Source: Terrimicrobiaceae bacterium
GTDB lineage: Bacteria > Verrucomicrobiota > Verrucomicrobiia > Chthoniobacterales > Terrimicrobiaceae
Length of the DNA: 64,000 bases
Assembly (NCBI GenBank): GCA_018402345.1
Contig: JAGYIV010000012.1
Coordinates: forward strand, 1 to 64,000
Direction: 5' to 3'
Every line of letters starts with the position of its first letter. The first letter of the stretch is position 1. Shown piece after piece: positions 44,330 to 53,962 of this stretch. A program made the translations under genes and the position numbers. Below the pieces are notes generated by a model. It did not search any database, was not told where the DNA came from, and saw only the letters and a list, made by a program, of their open reading frames with translations.

Positions 44330-44740
44330 TTACGATACCGTGGGCGGGCAAAGTGAGTTCTGCATCAGTAATTTGCGTGGAATGGATTCAAAGTGTGGGT
44401 CTCGGTGAACGAGAACCATATTGTGAAATGATGCTGTCGCAGCAATGAGGGAATCCACTGTGGGCAGTCGGTCACTGCATGCACGACGAATTTCCACAGC
44501 ACGGCCAACGATCTGAACATCCAGCGAACATGTTGTCAGAAGATTGGAGAGTTCCAGCCAATCCGGCCCGAAATGAGATTCCGCACCCAGAGATTTCAAT
44601 CTGGCCCAAAACTCCAACTCGGTGACGCAGCAAATGGAAGGAGGATTTTTTGTATCTGCCAGAAGTGCCTCGACCCGCTCGGCGCCATCCTCCTCAAAGT
44701 AATAGGCCAACACGGCGGATGTATCCAAAAGGTGCGTCAT
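44330..44740 (-). CDS. PIN-domain toxin (VapC-like)
   Basis: 136 residues. MTHLLDTSAVLAYYFEEDGA, CCVTELEFWARL and TVDSLIAATASFHNMVLVHR with a following DPHF give the full set of PIN acidic residues. It is 12 nt downstream of an AbrB-type antitoxin and forms a VapBC-like pair with it. Confidence 0.9.
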   Translation of the reverse strand: MTHLLDTSAVLAYYFEEDGAERVEALLADTKNPPSICCVTELEFWARLKSLGAESHFGPDWLELSNLLTTCSLDVQIVGRAVEIRRACSDRLPTVDSLIAATASFHNMVLVHRDPHFESIPRKLLMQNSLCPPTVS

Positions 44741-44752
44741 GGGGAAGGGTGG

Positions 44753-44995
44753 TCAGACTTCCTTGGAGCGCTCCTCGATCAAATCGGCAATGGCACTGCG
44801 CCCTTTCGGCAAAAACTTTTTTCCGCGTCCGCGAAGGGATTTGACGACCTGCTCCAGGGGCGGGAGCGGTCTGGCTCTCAGCTCACCGTTTTTTGCAAGC
44901 GACCAGTGCAACCGAAAGCCTGCGGCAATGCCAGCTTGAGCGACAAGGGCCGCTGGCAAGGTGACTTGGTTTTTCATTGTGATAGTTGTGGTCAT
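44753..44995 (-). CDS. AbrB/MazE-type antitoxin
   Basis: 80 residues from Met at 44995 (MTTTITMKNQVTLPAALVAQ), the SpoVT/AbrB pattern; a start six codons upstream is possible. The basic tail (LRGRGKKFLPKGRSAIADLI) ends in EERSKEV. Partner of the PIN toxin. Confidence 0.85.
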   Translation of the reverse strand: MTTTITMKNQVTLPAALVAQAGIAAGFRLHWSLAKNGELRARPLPPLEQVVKSLRGRGKKFLPKGRSAIADLIEERSKEV

Positions 44996-45072
44996 TGATA
45001 AAAAATATTGCAAGGAAACAGGGTTTCAAGTGCAAAAATCCTGACGATTTTGTGGGGAATGTCTCATAGGGA

Positions 45073-45095
45073 GCCAACGGGGACATTGGCGCTCC
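45073..45095 (-). repeat. REP-like palindromic element, copy 2
   Basis: GCCAACGGGGACATTGGC (45073-45090) followed by GCTCC; reverse-complement match to the element at 33073-33095 with one difference in the arm or loop. Confidence 0.6.
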
Positions 45096-45125
45096 TGAGC
45101 GCTTTACGGGCGGGCAAGCTTGGTT

Positions 45126-45430
45126 TCAGGAAGACTGGGCATTTTTGCCTTTCCAAACGGGCAGTCCGGCGGCGCGGGCGAGGTTGGCTTGGTCTTCGTC
45201 CAAGGTGAGAAATGCGTCCGCGCCGACCTCGCAGGCGATGGCGATGTGGAAAAGCTTCATTGCCCGGATGGGCAGGTCCCGGGAATGGACCGCACTGAGT
45301 TCGTTGGCGGTGCGGACGGCATCGGTCCAGCGACACTCGACATGGGGCCAGTAGCCGAAGCGGATTTCCTTTTCGAGGGCGCGGATGACGACCGCGGGAA
45401 CCGCGAAGAAACTTTTTCCATTTTGCGCGG
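45126..45430 (-). pseudogene. 5'-truncated PIN-domain toxin gene
   Basis: The frame retains WTDAVRTANELSAVHSRDLP, KLFHIAIACEVGADAFLTLD and QANLARAAGLPVWKG, the C-terminal two thirds of a PIN toxin. The N-terminal LDTSAL-type block and its start are absent: the reading frame continues into the ychF promoter and gene. No antitoxin is present. Recombination near 45430 probably removed the 5' end. Confidence 0.7.
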
Positions 45431-45452
45431 CTGTCGCTAACCTCCCGCGCCT

Positions 45453-46569
45453 ATGCTCAAAACCGGAATCGTCGGTCTGCCCAATGTCGGGAAGTCCACC
45501 CTCTTCAATGCCGTGACCCGCACCCGCAAGGCGCAGGCGGCGAATTTTCCCTTCTGCACGATCGAGCCGAATGTCGGGATCGTGAACGTGCCCGACGACC
45601 GGTTGCAGAAATTGACGACGCTTTCCAAGTCCGAAAAAATCCTGCCCGCCGCGATCGAGTTCGTGGATATCGCCGGGTTGGTCGCGCGGTGCCAGCGAGG
45701 GCGAGGGGCTCGGGAACCAGTTTTTGAGCCACATCCGGGAGGTGGATGCGATCATCCAAGTGGTGCGTTGTTTCGAGAGTTCGGACATCCACCACGTCTC
45801 GGGTTCCGTCGATCCGGTGCGGGACATCGAGGTCATCAACACCGAACTCATCCTCGCCGATCTGGCCTCGGTGAAAAAGCGCGCCGAGCGGAACCAGAAA
45901 GCCGCGCGCAGCGGCGACAAGCAGGCGAAGGCAGAGGTCGCGCTGGCCGAGAAGTTGATCCCGCATCTCGATGCTGGAAAGCCCGCGCTCACGATCGAAC
46001 TCGAGGCCGTAGAGAAGGACATCCTGCGCGGGTTTTTCCTGCTGACCTCAAAGCCCACGCTCTTTGCCTGCAATGTCGGGGAAAACGATCTCGCCTCGCT
46101 GGCTGGGGAGTCATCCGCCGCGAAACATGTCAATGCCGTGCGTGAATACGCATCGAAGAATCTCGGGTGCGAGGCCGTGGTGATCAGTGCGCAGATCGAG
46201 AGCGAGCTTGCCGATCTGCCCCCCGAGGAAGCGAAGGAATTTCTCGCCGGACTCGGGGTGGAGGACAGCGGGGTGGGTCAACTCATCCGCGCCGCCTACC
46301 ATCTCCTCGGCCTGCGCACCTATCTCACAACCGGTCCGAAGGAAACACGTGCGTGGACGATCCACGCCGGCGACAAGGCACCCGCTGCGGCGGGGGTGAT
46401 CCACAGCGATTTCGAGCGTGGCTTCATCGCCGCGCAGATCGTATCCTTCGAGGATCTCATGGCCTGCGGCTCCGAGGCGAAAGCCAAGGAGGCTGGAAAA
46501 CTGCGGCTGGAAGGCAAGGAATACGTCGTGCAGGACGGCGACGTGATCGAGTTCCGCTTCAACGTGTAG
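45453..46569 (+). CDS. ychF: Ribosome-binding ATPase YchF/OLA1 (single frameshift)
   Basis: The N-terminus [20 protein letters not shown] is the Obg-like P-loop, and VDIAGLVA is the start of the G3 region. After this the frame is lost; the expected [20 protein letters not shown] is encoded in the next frame, which continues to the end with the YchF helical domain and a C-terminal TGS domain ([16 protein letters not shown]-like, then [20 protein letters not shown]). Removing one base at about 45687 gives an intact protein of about 371 residues, the usual length. YchF binds the ribosome and hydrolyses ATP. As a near-universal housekeeping gene, its frameshift suggests a sequence error rather than loss. 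Confidence 0.92.
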
Positions 46570-46650
46570 GTCGGGTGCCGAGCCGAACGCTGGTGAAATT
46601 TTTCATCAACGGACTGGAATCGCCGCCGTGCTTTGGAGAAGCATACAGGC

Positions 46651-47471
46651 ATGGGATTCGCACCACCGCTTGAAGACACCGCCGGAGACATTCTTTCCAA
46701 GGCGCAACGGGGATTGAAACTGGACGACGCCGCTCTGAGGGAGCGGTCGGGGGTTTCAGTGGACGTGATCCAACCGCTGCGCGCGGGGGAGGGGGCCGAT
46801 GAGGCCGCGCTGGGGGCGGTTGCGGAGGCTTTGGGATTGCATGCGGGGGCGCTTCTCGCGATCGCGAGTGGGCGTTATGTGCCGGCGGCGATTCCTGAGA
46901 TCGAGGGGTTGCGTGCGTTCAACTCGCCGTTTGACGACATGACGGTGAATTCGTATCTCGTGTGGGATCCGGAGTCGCGCGAGGCCGCGATCTTCGACAC
47001 AGGTGCCGACGGCCAGCCGATGCTGGACGCCGCAAGCGATCTTGGGCTTTCCGTGAAGGCGATCTTTTTGACCCACACCCACACCGATCACATTTTTGAT
47101 TTGGACCGGTTGGTGGAAAAGTCGGGTGCACACGCTTGGACGGGAGATCGCGAACCGCTTGCCGGCGCCGAGTCGTTCGCCGCAGGGCGGGAATTCAACA
47201 TCGGGGGGCTGCGCGTGGAAACCAGACTCACCTCGGGGCATTCAAATGGCGGGATCACATATGTCATCGGTGGACTCTCCAGGCCGGTGGCGGTTGTCGG
47301 CGATGCGGTCTTCGCCGGGTCGATGGGCGGCGGCATGGTCTCCTACAACGAGGCCTTGCGCTCGAATCGATCGGAAATCCTCTCGCTGCCCGACAACACG
47401 GTCATTTGTCCAGGACACGGCCCGCTGACGACGGTGGGTGAACAGAAGATTTCGAATCCTTTTTTCGCTTG

Positions 47472-47472
<1 letters not shown>
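46651..47472 (+). CDS. Metallo-beta-lactamase-fold hydrolase with an N-terminal XRE-like domain
   Basis: 273 residues from the ATG at 46651. The catalytic core has THTHTDHIFD (zinc ligands H-x-H-x-DH), TSGHSNGGITY, GDAVFAGS and VICPGHGPLTT: a glyoxalase II/lactamase-type hydrolase. The first 75 residues (LDDAALRERSGVSVDVIQPL, then LGAVAEALGLHAGALLAI) look like a helix-turn-helix or XRE fold, an unusual N-terminal addition. Substrate unknown; perhaps a thioester or lactone. It overlaps the next gene by 1 nt (TGATG). Confidence 0.85.
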
Positions 47473-48377
<905 letters not shown>

Positions 48378-48386
48378 CACCACGCT

Positions 48387-48466
48387 CGCCGTAGCGGACC
48401 CAAGCTTCAGGCGTGAAGCGCCGTCTGCGCCCACAGTTGCATTTCAGCGACGCAGAGCCTACGGCG
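48387..48466. other. Intergenic inverted repeat between convergent genes
   Basis: CGCCGTAG at 48387-48394 and CTACGGCG at 48459-48466 bracket about 65 bases between two convergent genes. It could form a long stem-loop acting as a bidirectional transcription end or be an intergenic repeat. No T tract follows. Confidence 0.35.
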
Positions 48467-50861
48467 AATCCGCCGCTTGCAACACGGCATCGGCTTGCGC
48501 GGTGGCTCCGAGTTGGCGGAGGGCTTGGGCGAACTTTTGGGCGTTCTCCAGCCGCACTTGTGGCGGGGCTTCCTTGAGAGAGGCGATCATCTGGTCCTTC
48601 GCTTCATCGAAGCGCCTTTGCCCCAGATACAACTCGGCCAATTCGAAGCGGACCACATTTGACTGCGGGACCCGTTCGACGAGGCCCTTGAGCATGATCT
48701 CGGCGGCCACCGGGTTATTGTCGGAAATCCGCAGATAACGGGCCAAGTGGAATTCCGCCTCGTCTTTGCTTTGATCTGGCACGATCTCCAGAAGCAGCAC
48801 ATCCTGCTTCAGCGCATTGGTCAGAAAGTTCCTCGGATACGGAATGGGCCGAGCCCATTGGGGGATTTGTTTTTTGAAAAGAGCCTTTTGACCAAACGAA
48901 TTTTCCAAGGACAAGCCTGGCTGTGGCTTGGGGTGGATGATTTGAAAATACGGCCCGATGAAGTTTTCCCATGACATAAATGCCACATGGGTCACGCCGT
49001 GCTCCTTCAGCATGGCCAAGGCTTCTTCATCTGACTGAGCATTCAGAATGTGGGCGGCTGTTTGCAATCCCTCGACGTTTTCCCAATACAATGTGCCGAT
49101 TGTTTTAAAACCTCCAAACGTGGAAAGCAGGCAGGAACTGTTTGGACTGCTCAAGAGCGTGATCGGTTTTCCATTGGCACTTTGAAGCAGTGTCTTGGCG
49201 AGATCCCGATGCAACAGGGCGAGTAGTTGGCCGGGCCCCACCTGAATGTTTTTCTTGCTCGTGTATTGGGCCCAAAACGGAGCGACCATGCCACGCACGG
49301 TGTCTGCCGAAAAAAGATAAACCATCCCGGCAAGACACAGCGAAGCGGCGAGACGAACGACTCGGATGCGGGGCAAAATCCGCCAGACTTGAGGAATCAC
49401 CAAACCGGCCAAGGCGATGTAGGTCGGTCCATTCAACATGCCCCACCGGACTTGAAGAAATTGCATGGCCGTGACCACCACGATCGGGCAGATGAAAATC
49501 AAAAACACGCCCTTTGCTGCTGAACACATTCTTGGCACAAACAATAAAATCAATGCAGCCAGCAAGAAGAGTGGGAAATATCCGAAGGCAACCTTCCATG
49601 AGATGGCACCCATGCTGATCCGCGTCATCAGTGGCAATACCTCGGCGATGTTTTTCATCAGTCCAAGCATGAACTCATGCTGAATGGTGTAATACGTTGG
49701 GCCGCCGATGAGGATAAAAGCAGGGAGGGCCGTGCATCCCAGAACGGGAAGAATAAGGTGCTTCCACGGAAACGGGGAGGGTCCTGACCGGATCGCAACA
49801 ATCCATTTTGTCATCTCGTAGATCACCCAACCGCCTCCCAGCCACGCCAGCGCATAGAGAGGGTGGTTCACCTCGAGTCGCATCGAGAGGTGATTTGGAA
49901 AATATTCGAGCAGGTAAAAGGCAAAACTTCCCAATGCCGTCACCAGCGACCAAAGTTTCCAAAGTTCCGGGTGGTATTCAAACCCTTCCGAGGAGGCTCT
50001 TTTCGTAAAAAGTGCCACGCCAAGCATCGCTCCAAGACCTATTCCGAAGGCAATCACAGCAGTGGAAAACCCACTGATCCAAAGAGCGGTCGCGGCACTG
50101 ACGCCGGAAAAGATCATTCCGTGACGTGCCTGCTTCACAGACTTTGGAGGCAAGAAGGCTTTGCCGTCCGGTTGCTGCACCCAGCCAGCGCCTGCCCAAG
50201 CGATTCCAAAAACAAGTCCCAAGAGTGCAAATGCCGTGATCCCATGGTGATCGGGATAGCCGGGTAGGAAGCCTTCGTAGAACGAGGCGGTCGTCACCAT
50301 GCCGATCGCCAGCACGGAGCCACACAGAGGACCGAAGCGCCGCGCCGACAGCGTCGCGAACAGCCCCAACGCCATGACCAGCAGAATCGGGTTTGCCCAG
50401 ATCGACATCCGGAAGATGCTGTTGCGCAGAGTGTCGCCGGTGTAGTGGCTGTAAATCTCCCCGAGTCCGCGCAGATACAGCGCAAACCCCGAACTCCAAT
50501 GCACCTCGCGGCCCTCGGGCGCATTGTCCATATCCGTGTATCGCACGCGCCACTCGCCGTCCTCCCCGAGTTTTTCCGCATGCCTGTTCCAAACATACCC
50601 GTCGAAGGCGATCTCGAGCAGCGGCACCGGCAGCACCTCGGTGGGCTTCGCATCAGGGCCGTCCATCTCGCGGCAGAGGCGCACCGTGACCTGATCGATC
50701 AGGAACGCGTGGAACATCACATACCCCATGCAGGCGATGAGGATTGCCGTGAAACCGCACCAAGAAAGAATCTCGCCGGGCGATGCTCCGGCGGTGGGTT
50801 GTGGCGTCAACGGCAAGTCAGAGGGGGTGTTTTTTTTCTTAGCCACAAGCGAATGGGTCAC
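48459..50861 (-). CDS. Large GT-C-type membrane protein (STT3/oligosaccharyltransferase-like) with TPR-like tail
   Basis: 800 residues. A short cytoplasmic N-terminus is followed by about a dozen transmembrane segments. GYPDHHGITAFALLGL contains the DHH motif typical of the second external acidic loop of STT3/PglB-type enzymes, and MDGPDAKPTE with YTDMDNAPEG may supply the first acidic loop. A soluble C-terminal domain (from about 560) contains HVAFMSWENFIGPYFQI and ends with TPR-like helices (VVRFELAELYLGQRRFDEAK). I infer a glycan transferase using a polyprenyl-linked donor, but no WWDYG-type signature is clear, so other GT-C enzymes are possible. Confidence 0.72.
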   Translation of the reverse strand: MTHSLVAKKKNTPSDLPLTPQPTAGASPGEILSWCGFTAILIACMGYVMFHAFLIDQVTVRLCREMDGPDAKPTEVLPVPLLEIAFDGYVWNRHAEKLGEDGEWRVRYTDMDNAPEGREVHWSSGFALYLRGLGEIYSHYTGDTLRNSIFRMSIWANPILLVMALGLFATLSARRFGPLCGSVLAIGMVTTASFYEGFLPGYPDHHGITAFALLGLVFGIAWAGAGWVQQPDGKAFLPPKSVKQARHGMIFSGVSAATALWISGFSTAVIAFGIGLGAMLGVALFTKRASSEGFEYHPELWKLWSLVTALGSFAFYLLEYFPNHLSMRLEVNHPLYALAWLGGGWVIYEMTKWIVAIRSGPSPFPWKHLILPVLGCTALPAFILIGGPTYYTIQHEFMLGLMKNIAEVLPLMTRISMGAISWKVAFGYFPLFLLAALILLFVPRMCSAAKGVFLIFICPIVVVTAMQFLQVRWGMLNGPTYIALAGLVIPQVWRILPRIRVVRLAASLCLAGMVYLFSADTVRGMVAPFWAQYTSKKNIQVGPGQLLALLHRDLAKTLLQSANGKPITLLSSPNSSCLLSTFGGFKTIGTLYWENVEGLQTAAHILNAQSDEEALAMLKEHGVTHVAFMSWENFIGPYFQIIHPKPQPGLSLENSFGQKALFKKQIPQWARPIPYPRNFLTNALKQDVLLLEIVPDQSKDEAEFHLARYLRISDNNPVAAEIMLKGLVERVPQSNVVRFELAELYLGQRRFDEAKDQMIASLKEAPPQVRLENAQKFAQALRQLGATAQADAVLQAADSP

Positions 50862-50939
50862 AACTTGGTTTCTCCGACTTCTAAAAAAAAGAAAAATCTC
50901 CCCGCTTGCAGATAGCGCGCGCAGCGCTTGCCGCCGTTC

Positions 50940-52787
50940 CTATTTCTCAAGTTGCCGCAAGGCGGTTTGGCGAACGCTGGGATGCCGGTCCTCGGCGAGT
51001 TCGCGCAGTGTGCGGCGCGGGGTTCGGCCGCACCGCGCCACAAGAAACCGCACAAAGGGATTTCGCGACCGCGCAAGAAGGCGCAAGGCGGGCACAGAAG
51101 GCGTCGTGTCGCCGTGGTAGACTGATACGCTGTCGATCCGCGTTCCGAAACGCTTCACGAAATCGATCATGACCCCATACGGCCAGCGGGTATGCTCGAG
51201 CACGGCGTTGCGGATGTATGGTTCGGGGTCGTCGAGCAAGATGCCGAGCGCCCGCGGAGGCGCCTCGGGACACGTTGCGATCTCCTGCCTGACGAGTTCG
51301 TCGGGGTCGCGCGCCAGTTTCGCAACGAGTGAGGCTTTCGCATTGTAGATGTCGCGGTAGGGATGCAACCGCCGGTTGTCGCGGCATCCGACAAGCGATC
51401 CGAGGACGGCGCACAGCGCTTTCTTGCGCACGCTAGGGTCGGGGTCGCTGAAAAACACCGCCGTGGCGCCTTTGTTCAACCGCCAATCGGTGCACACCCT
51501 CTCGCGAATGCGGGGGTCGGGGTCGCAGCCAAAGGCATTCACCAGCGCGATGTTTTTTTCATGCGGGGAGTTGTTGTGCCTGTTGGTGATCCGCTGAGCG
51601 ACAGCGAGACGCACCTCCGGGTGCTTGTCGCGGGCAAGGTCCTCGACGATCTCGCGGCGTAGGCCTGGAGCCCCTGCGAGGTTCTCCAGCGCAACTGCAG
51701 ACACCACATGCTTCACGGTCCTGTAAAAGGAAAGCGTGAGGGATTTTCCCATGCTCGCCAGCACACGGTGCACCTCGGGCGAGGCCTCGAGGAGGATTTT
51801 CGTGCGCAGGGAGGTGTCGGCCTTCGGATGCAAAAACACTGCCTCCACCACCGAGGGCTTGTCGCCGAGGCTGAACAAATCCAACACCTCTCTGGACAGG
51901 CTTGCGTTCTGAGCCAGTTCCCTCCGCACCTCGGGCGAGCGGTCCCGCCGGAGAATGGCATGGATTTCCGGCGCCTGGGACCGCCTGGCCACCGCAATCC
52001 GCACCTCCGTCGAGGAGTCCTTCGCAAGCCTCACCACCACATGTGGCGGTGCGAATGCGCACCCGCTCAGCGCCTCGCGGATACACGCGTCCGGCGACTT
52101 GGAAAGCCGCTCGACGAGATCGGCGGGAATCCACTTGCAGTGCGCCAGGTGTTTGTCCACCTCCGGCCTTCCATCCTTCGCCAGATGCCGCGCGGCGGTG
52201 GAGTAGATGTCGAGGCGTTCGGGGGGCTTTTTCTCCGACACGGAGCGGAGGAGGACCGAGAAATGCAATCGCACCTCAGGGTGCGGATCCGTTGCGAACA
52301 GTTCCCAGATCTCATCGGGCGCGTAGAGTTGGTAGATGTCCTGCAGCTCTCCATTGCGCGGATACTCCACCATGCGCACCCGCACCTCCGGGTCTTTCTC
52401 GTGGGGGAAATGCTTGAACACCGCTCCGTCGAAATGGTGCATCCCCCAGCGAGCCAGATAAGCCAATGTTTTTGGAGTGAAAAGATCCTCTGGCAGCTCC
52501 GCTCCCGTGTCGCGGAGGTGGTTGTAGAGCGCGAGCATGGCGCGGTCGCCGAGTTTTTTGGCGGCCGAACCGGCATTGGTGAATTCCCAGAGCGTCAGCA
52601 GCGGATTCTCCAAAATGGACTCGGGAAACCGCTGCCACAACTCCTGGAGCAACTCCTCGGGCACGTTGGGATTTCTCGCCAATACCCGCAGAACCCCGGG
52701 GTCTTTGATTATTGAGAGCGAAAGGAGATCCTCCACCGGAGTGGCTGGATCGGAGGCGGCAGCGAGGGATGCTTCGTTGGTGTTCAT
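50940..52787 (-). CDS. HEAT/leucine-rich-variant repeat protein in the MoxR operon
   Basis: 615 residues from Met at 52787 (MNTNEASLAAASDPATPVED); the longer frame upstream lies in the neighbouring gene. About 15 helical repeats follow the pattern DPxPEVRxxVAxxP: DPGVLRVLARNPNVP, DKHPEVRLAVAQRI, DPDPRIRERVC, DPDPSVRKKALCAVL, DPDELVRQEIATCP, DPEPYIRNAVLEHT and HPSVRQTALRQLEK. Such LRV/HEAT solenoids bind proteins or nucleic acids. No catalytic domain or membrane segment is present. It follows the metallopeptidase/VWA gene by 56 nt in the same direction and probably serves as the recognition or scaffold component. Confidence 0.8.
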   Translation of the reverse strand: MNTNEASLAAASDPATPVEDLLSLSIIKDPGVLRVLARNPNVPEELLQELWQRFPESILENPLLTLWEFTNAGSAAKKLGDRAMLALYNHLRDTGAELPEDLFTPKTLAYLARWGMHHFDGAVFKHFPHEKDPEVRVRMVEYPRNGELQDIYQLYAPDEIWELFATDPHPEVRLHFSVLLRSVSEKKPPERLDIYSTAARHLAKDGRPEVDKHLAHCKWIPADLVERLSKSPDACIREALSGCAFAPPHVVVRLAKDSSTEVRIAVARRSQAPEIHAILRRDRSPEVRRELAQNASLSREVLDLFSLGDKPSVVEAVFLHPKADTSLRTKILLEASPEVHRVLASMGKSLTLSFYRTVKHVVSAVALENLAGAPGLRREIVEDLARDKHPEVRLAVAQRITNRHNNSPHEKNIALVNAFGCDPDPRIRERVCTDWRLNKGATAVFFSDPDPSVRKKALCAVLGSLVGCRDNRRLHPYRDIYNAKASLVAKLARDPDELVRQEIATCPEAPPRALGILLDDPEPYIRNAVLEHTRWPYGVMIDFVKRFGTRIDSVSVYHGDTTPSVPALRLLARSRNPFVRFLVARCGRTPRRTLRELAEDRHPSVRQTALRQLEK

Positions 52788-52843
52788 GGTCTGAGTGAGG
52801 GCAGTCTCACCCGGTGCCTGCCGCAATTGCTGCCACACCTCCG

Positions 52844-53962
52844 TCACTCCCCGAGCATGCGCGCCGTCTCGCCGAAGGGAAACGCCTCGCTTTTCAAACC
52901 GCCGGGCGTCACGACCCAGAGGATGGGAAACACCGGGGCCTGCTTTGGGAACTCGCCATAGCCATCCGTCAAATACACCGCCACCCCTGGGTTCGCAGCA
53001 GCGTGTTCCATGCCCTCGAAAAACGGCACAAAACTCGTCCCGCCGCCGCCATGAATCTTCGGCACCGGGCACTCGGGAGTATCGAGCTTCCACGGGCCCC
53101 GCAACTTCGTGTCGCATGTGTGGAGGTCCACGGTGATCGCGGGATACGCCCCAAGGATCGCGCGGATTTCATTCAGAAACCTGCCAAGCTCGTTGGAGTT
53201 GATCGATCCGCTTGTGTCGATGCAAACGGCCACGCGCACCGTCTCGCCGTCCATCGCATCAAGATAAAGCCCCTCGCCGATGAACCGACGGTCATACGAC
53301 AGGAAGTCCACCGGCGTTTTTGTCAGATACCGCCAGAGCATCGCACGCCAATCCAGCGGCGGATCGGTCACCGCCGCGATCGCCAACTCGATGCCGGCGG
53401 GAAGCCTGCCGTGCCCGCCCATCCGCGCCACCACGGCCGCCTGCGAAAGCGCCCCATTCCAATGGTCGCGCAGGGTTCCGGCATCTTCAGCGGAGGGTTC
53501 GAGCAGATCGCCGCCGAGATAGCGGATTCTTTTCGGGAGTCCCTCGCGCTTGAGCAAGATCTCGTAGACCTCCTCCACGGGAAACTCCTCCAGCTCCCCG
53601 TCGATCAACGCGCTCGCCGGAAGCACCAGACCATTGGTTTTGCGGATCATGCCGTTCACCACAATATCGGCCGCGATGTTCCACAGGTGCGGATCCGCCG
53701 TCGCCCGCCGCTCGACATGCCGCAACGCGGCGTGGAGGAGTTCGTGCACGAGAACGCCCAATTGCTCGGCCACCGTGTGGCTTCCCATGAACGAAGGATT
53801 GAAAAACAACCGTCGCCCGTCCGTCGCCGCTGTCTCGACCTCGCCGGTGGTCCGCGACTCCGCAAACAACGCCAACGCTCCGAAAAACGGGGACACGTTT
53901 CTCAAGTGGAAAATCAGCAGCGGCAAATCGAAGGCCTCATTTGGGGTGGGGGAGGCGCTCAT
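52844..53962 (-). CDS. DUF2201-type metallopeptidase/VWA-like protein
   Basis: 372 residues from the ATG at 53962. The N-terminal half has the zincin motif VHELLHAALRHVE (His73, Glu74, His77) of the putative metallopeptidase domain. The C-terminal half has VAVCIDTSGSINSNEL, the MIDAS D-x-S-x-S of VWA domains, with GGGGTSFVPFF and VYLTDGYGEFP completing it. Upstream frame extensions are shadow sequence. It overlaps the MoxR gene by 4 nt (ATGA). VWA proteins encoded beside MoxR ATPases commonly act as substrate adaptors; the zincin motif suggests proteolysis or a metal-binding role. Cytoplasmic: no signal peptide. Confidence 0.88.
   Translation of the reverse strand: MSASPTPNEAFDLPLLIFHLRNVSPFFGALALFAESRTTGEVETAATDGRRLFFNPSFMGSHTVAEQLGVLVHELLHAALRHVERRATADPHLWNIAADIVVNGMIRKTNGLVLPASALIDGELEEFPVEEVYEILLKREGLPKRIRYLGGDLLEPSAEDAGTLRDHWNGALSQAAVVARMGGHGRLPAGIELAIAAVTDPPLDWRAMLWRYLTKTPVDFLSYDRRFIGEGLYLDAMDGETVRVAVCIDTSGSINSNELGRFLNEIRAILGAYPAITVDLHTCDTKLRGPWKLDTPECPVPKIHGGGGTSFVPFFEGMEHAAANPGVAVYLTDGYGEFPKQAPVFPILWVVTPGGLKSEAFPFGETARMLGE

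Noticed and set aside
45126-46133. 335-codon minus-strand gene over ychF
   Set aside because: Only the last part encodes a PIN domain; the rest is antisense to ychF.
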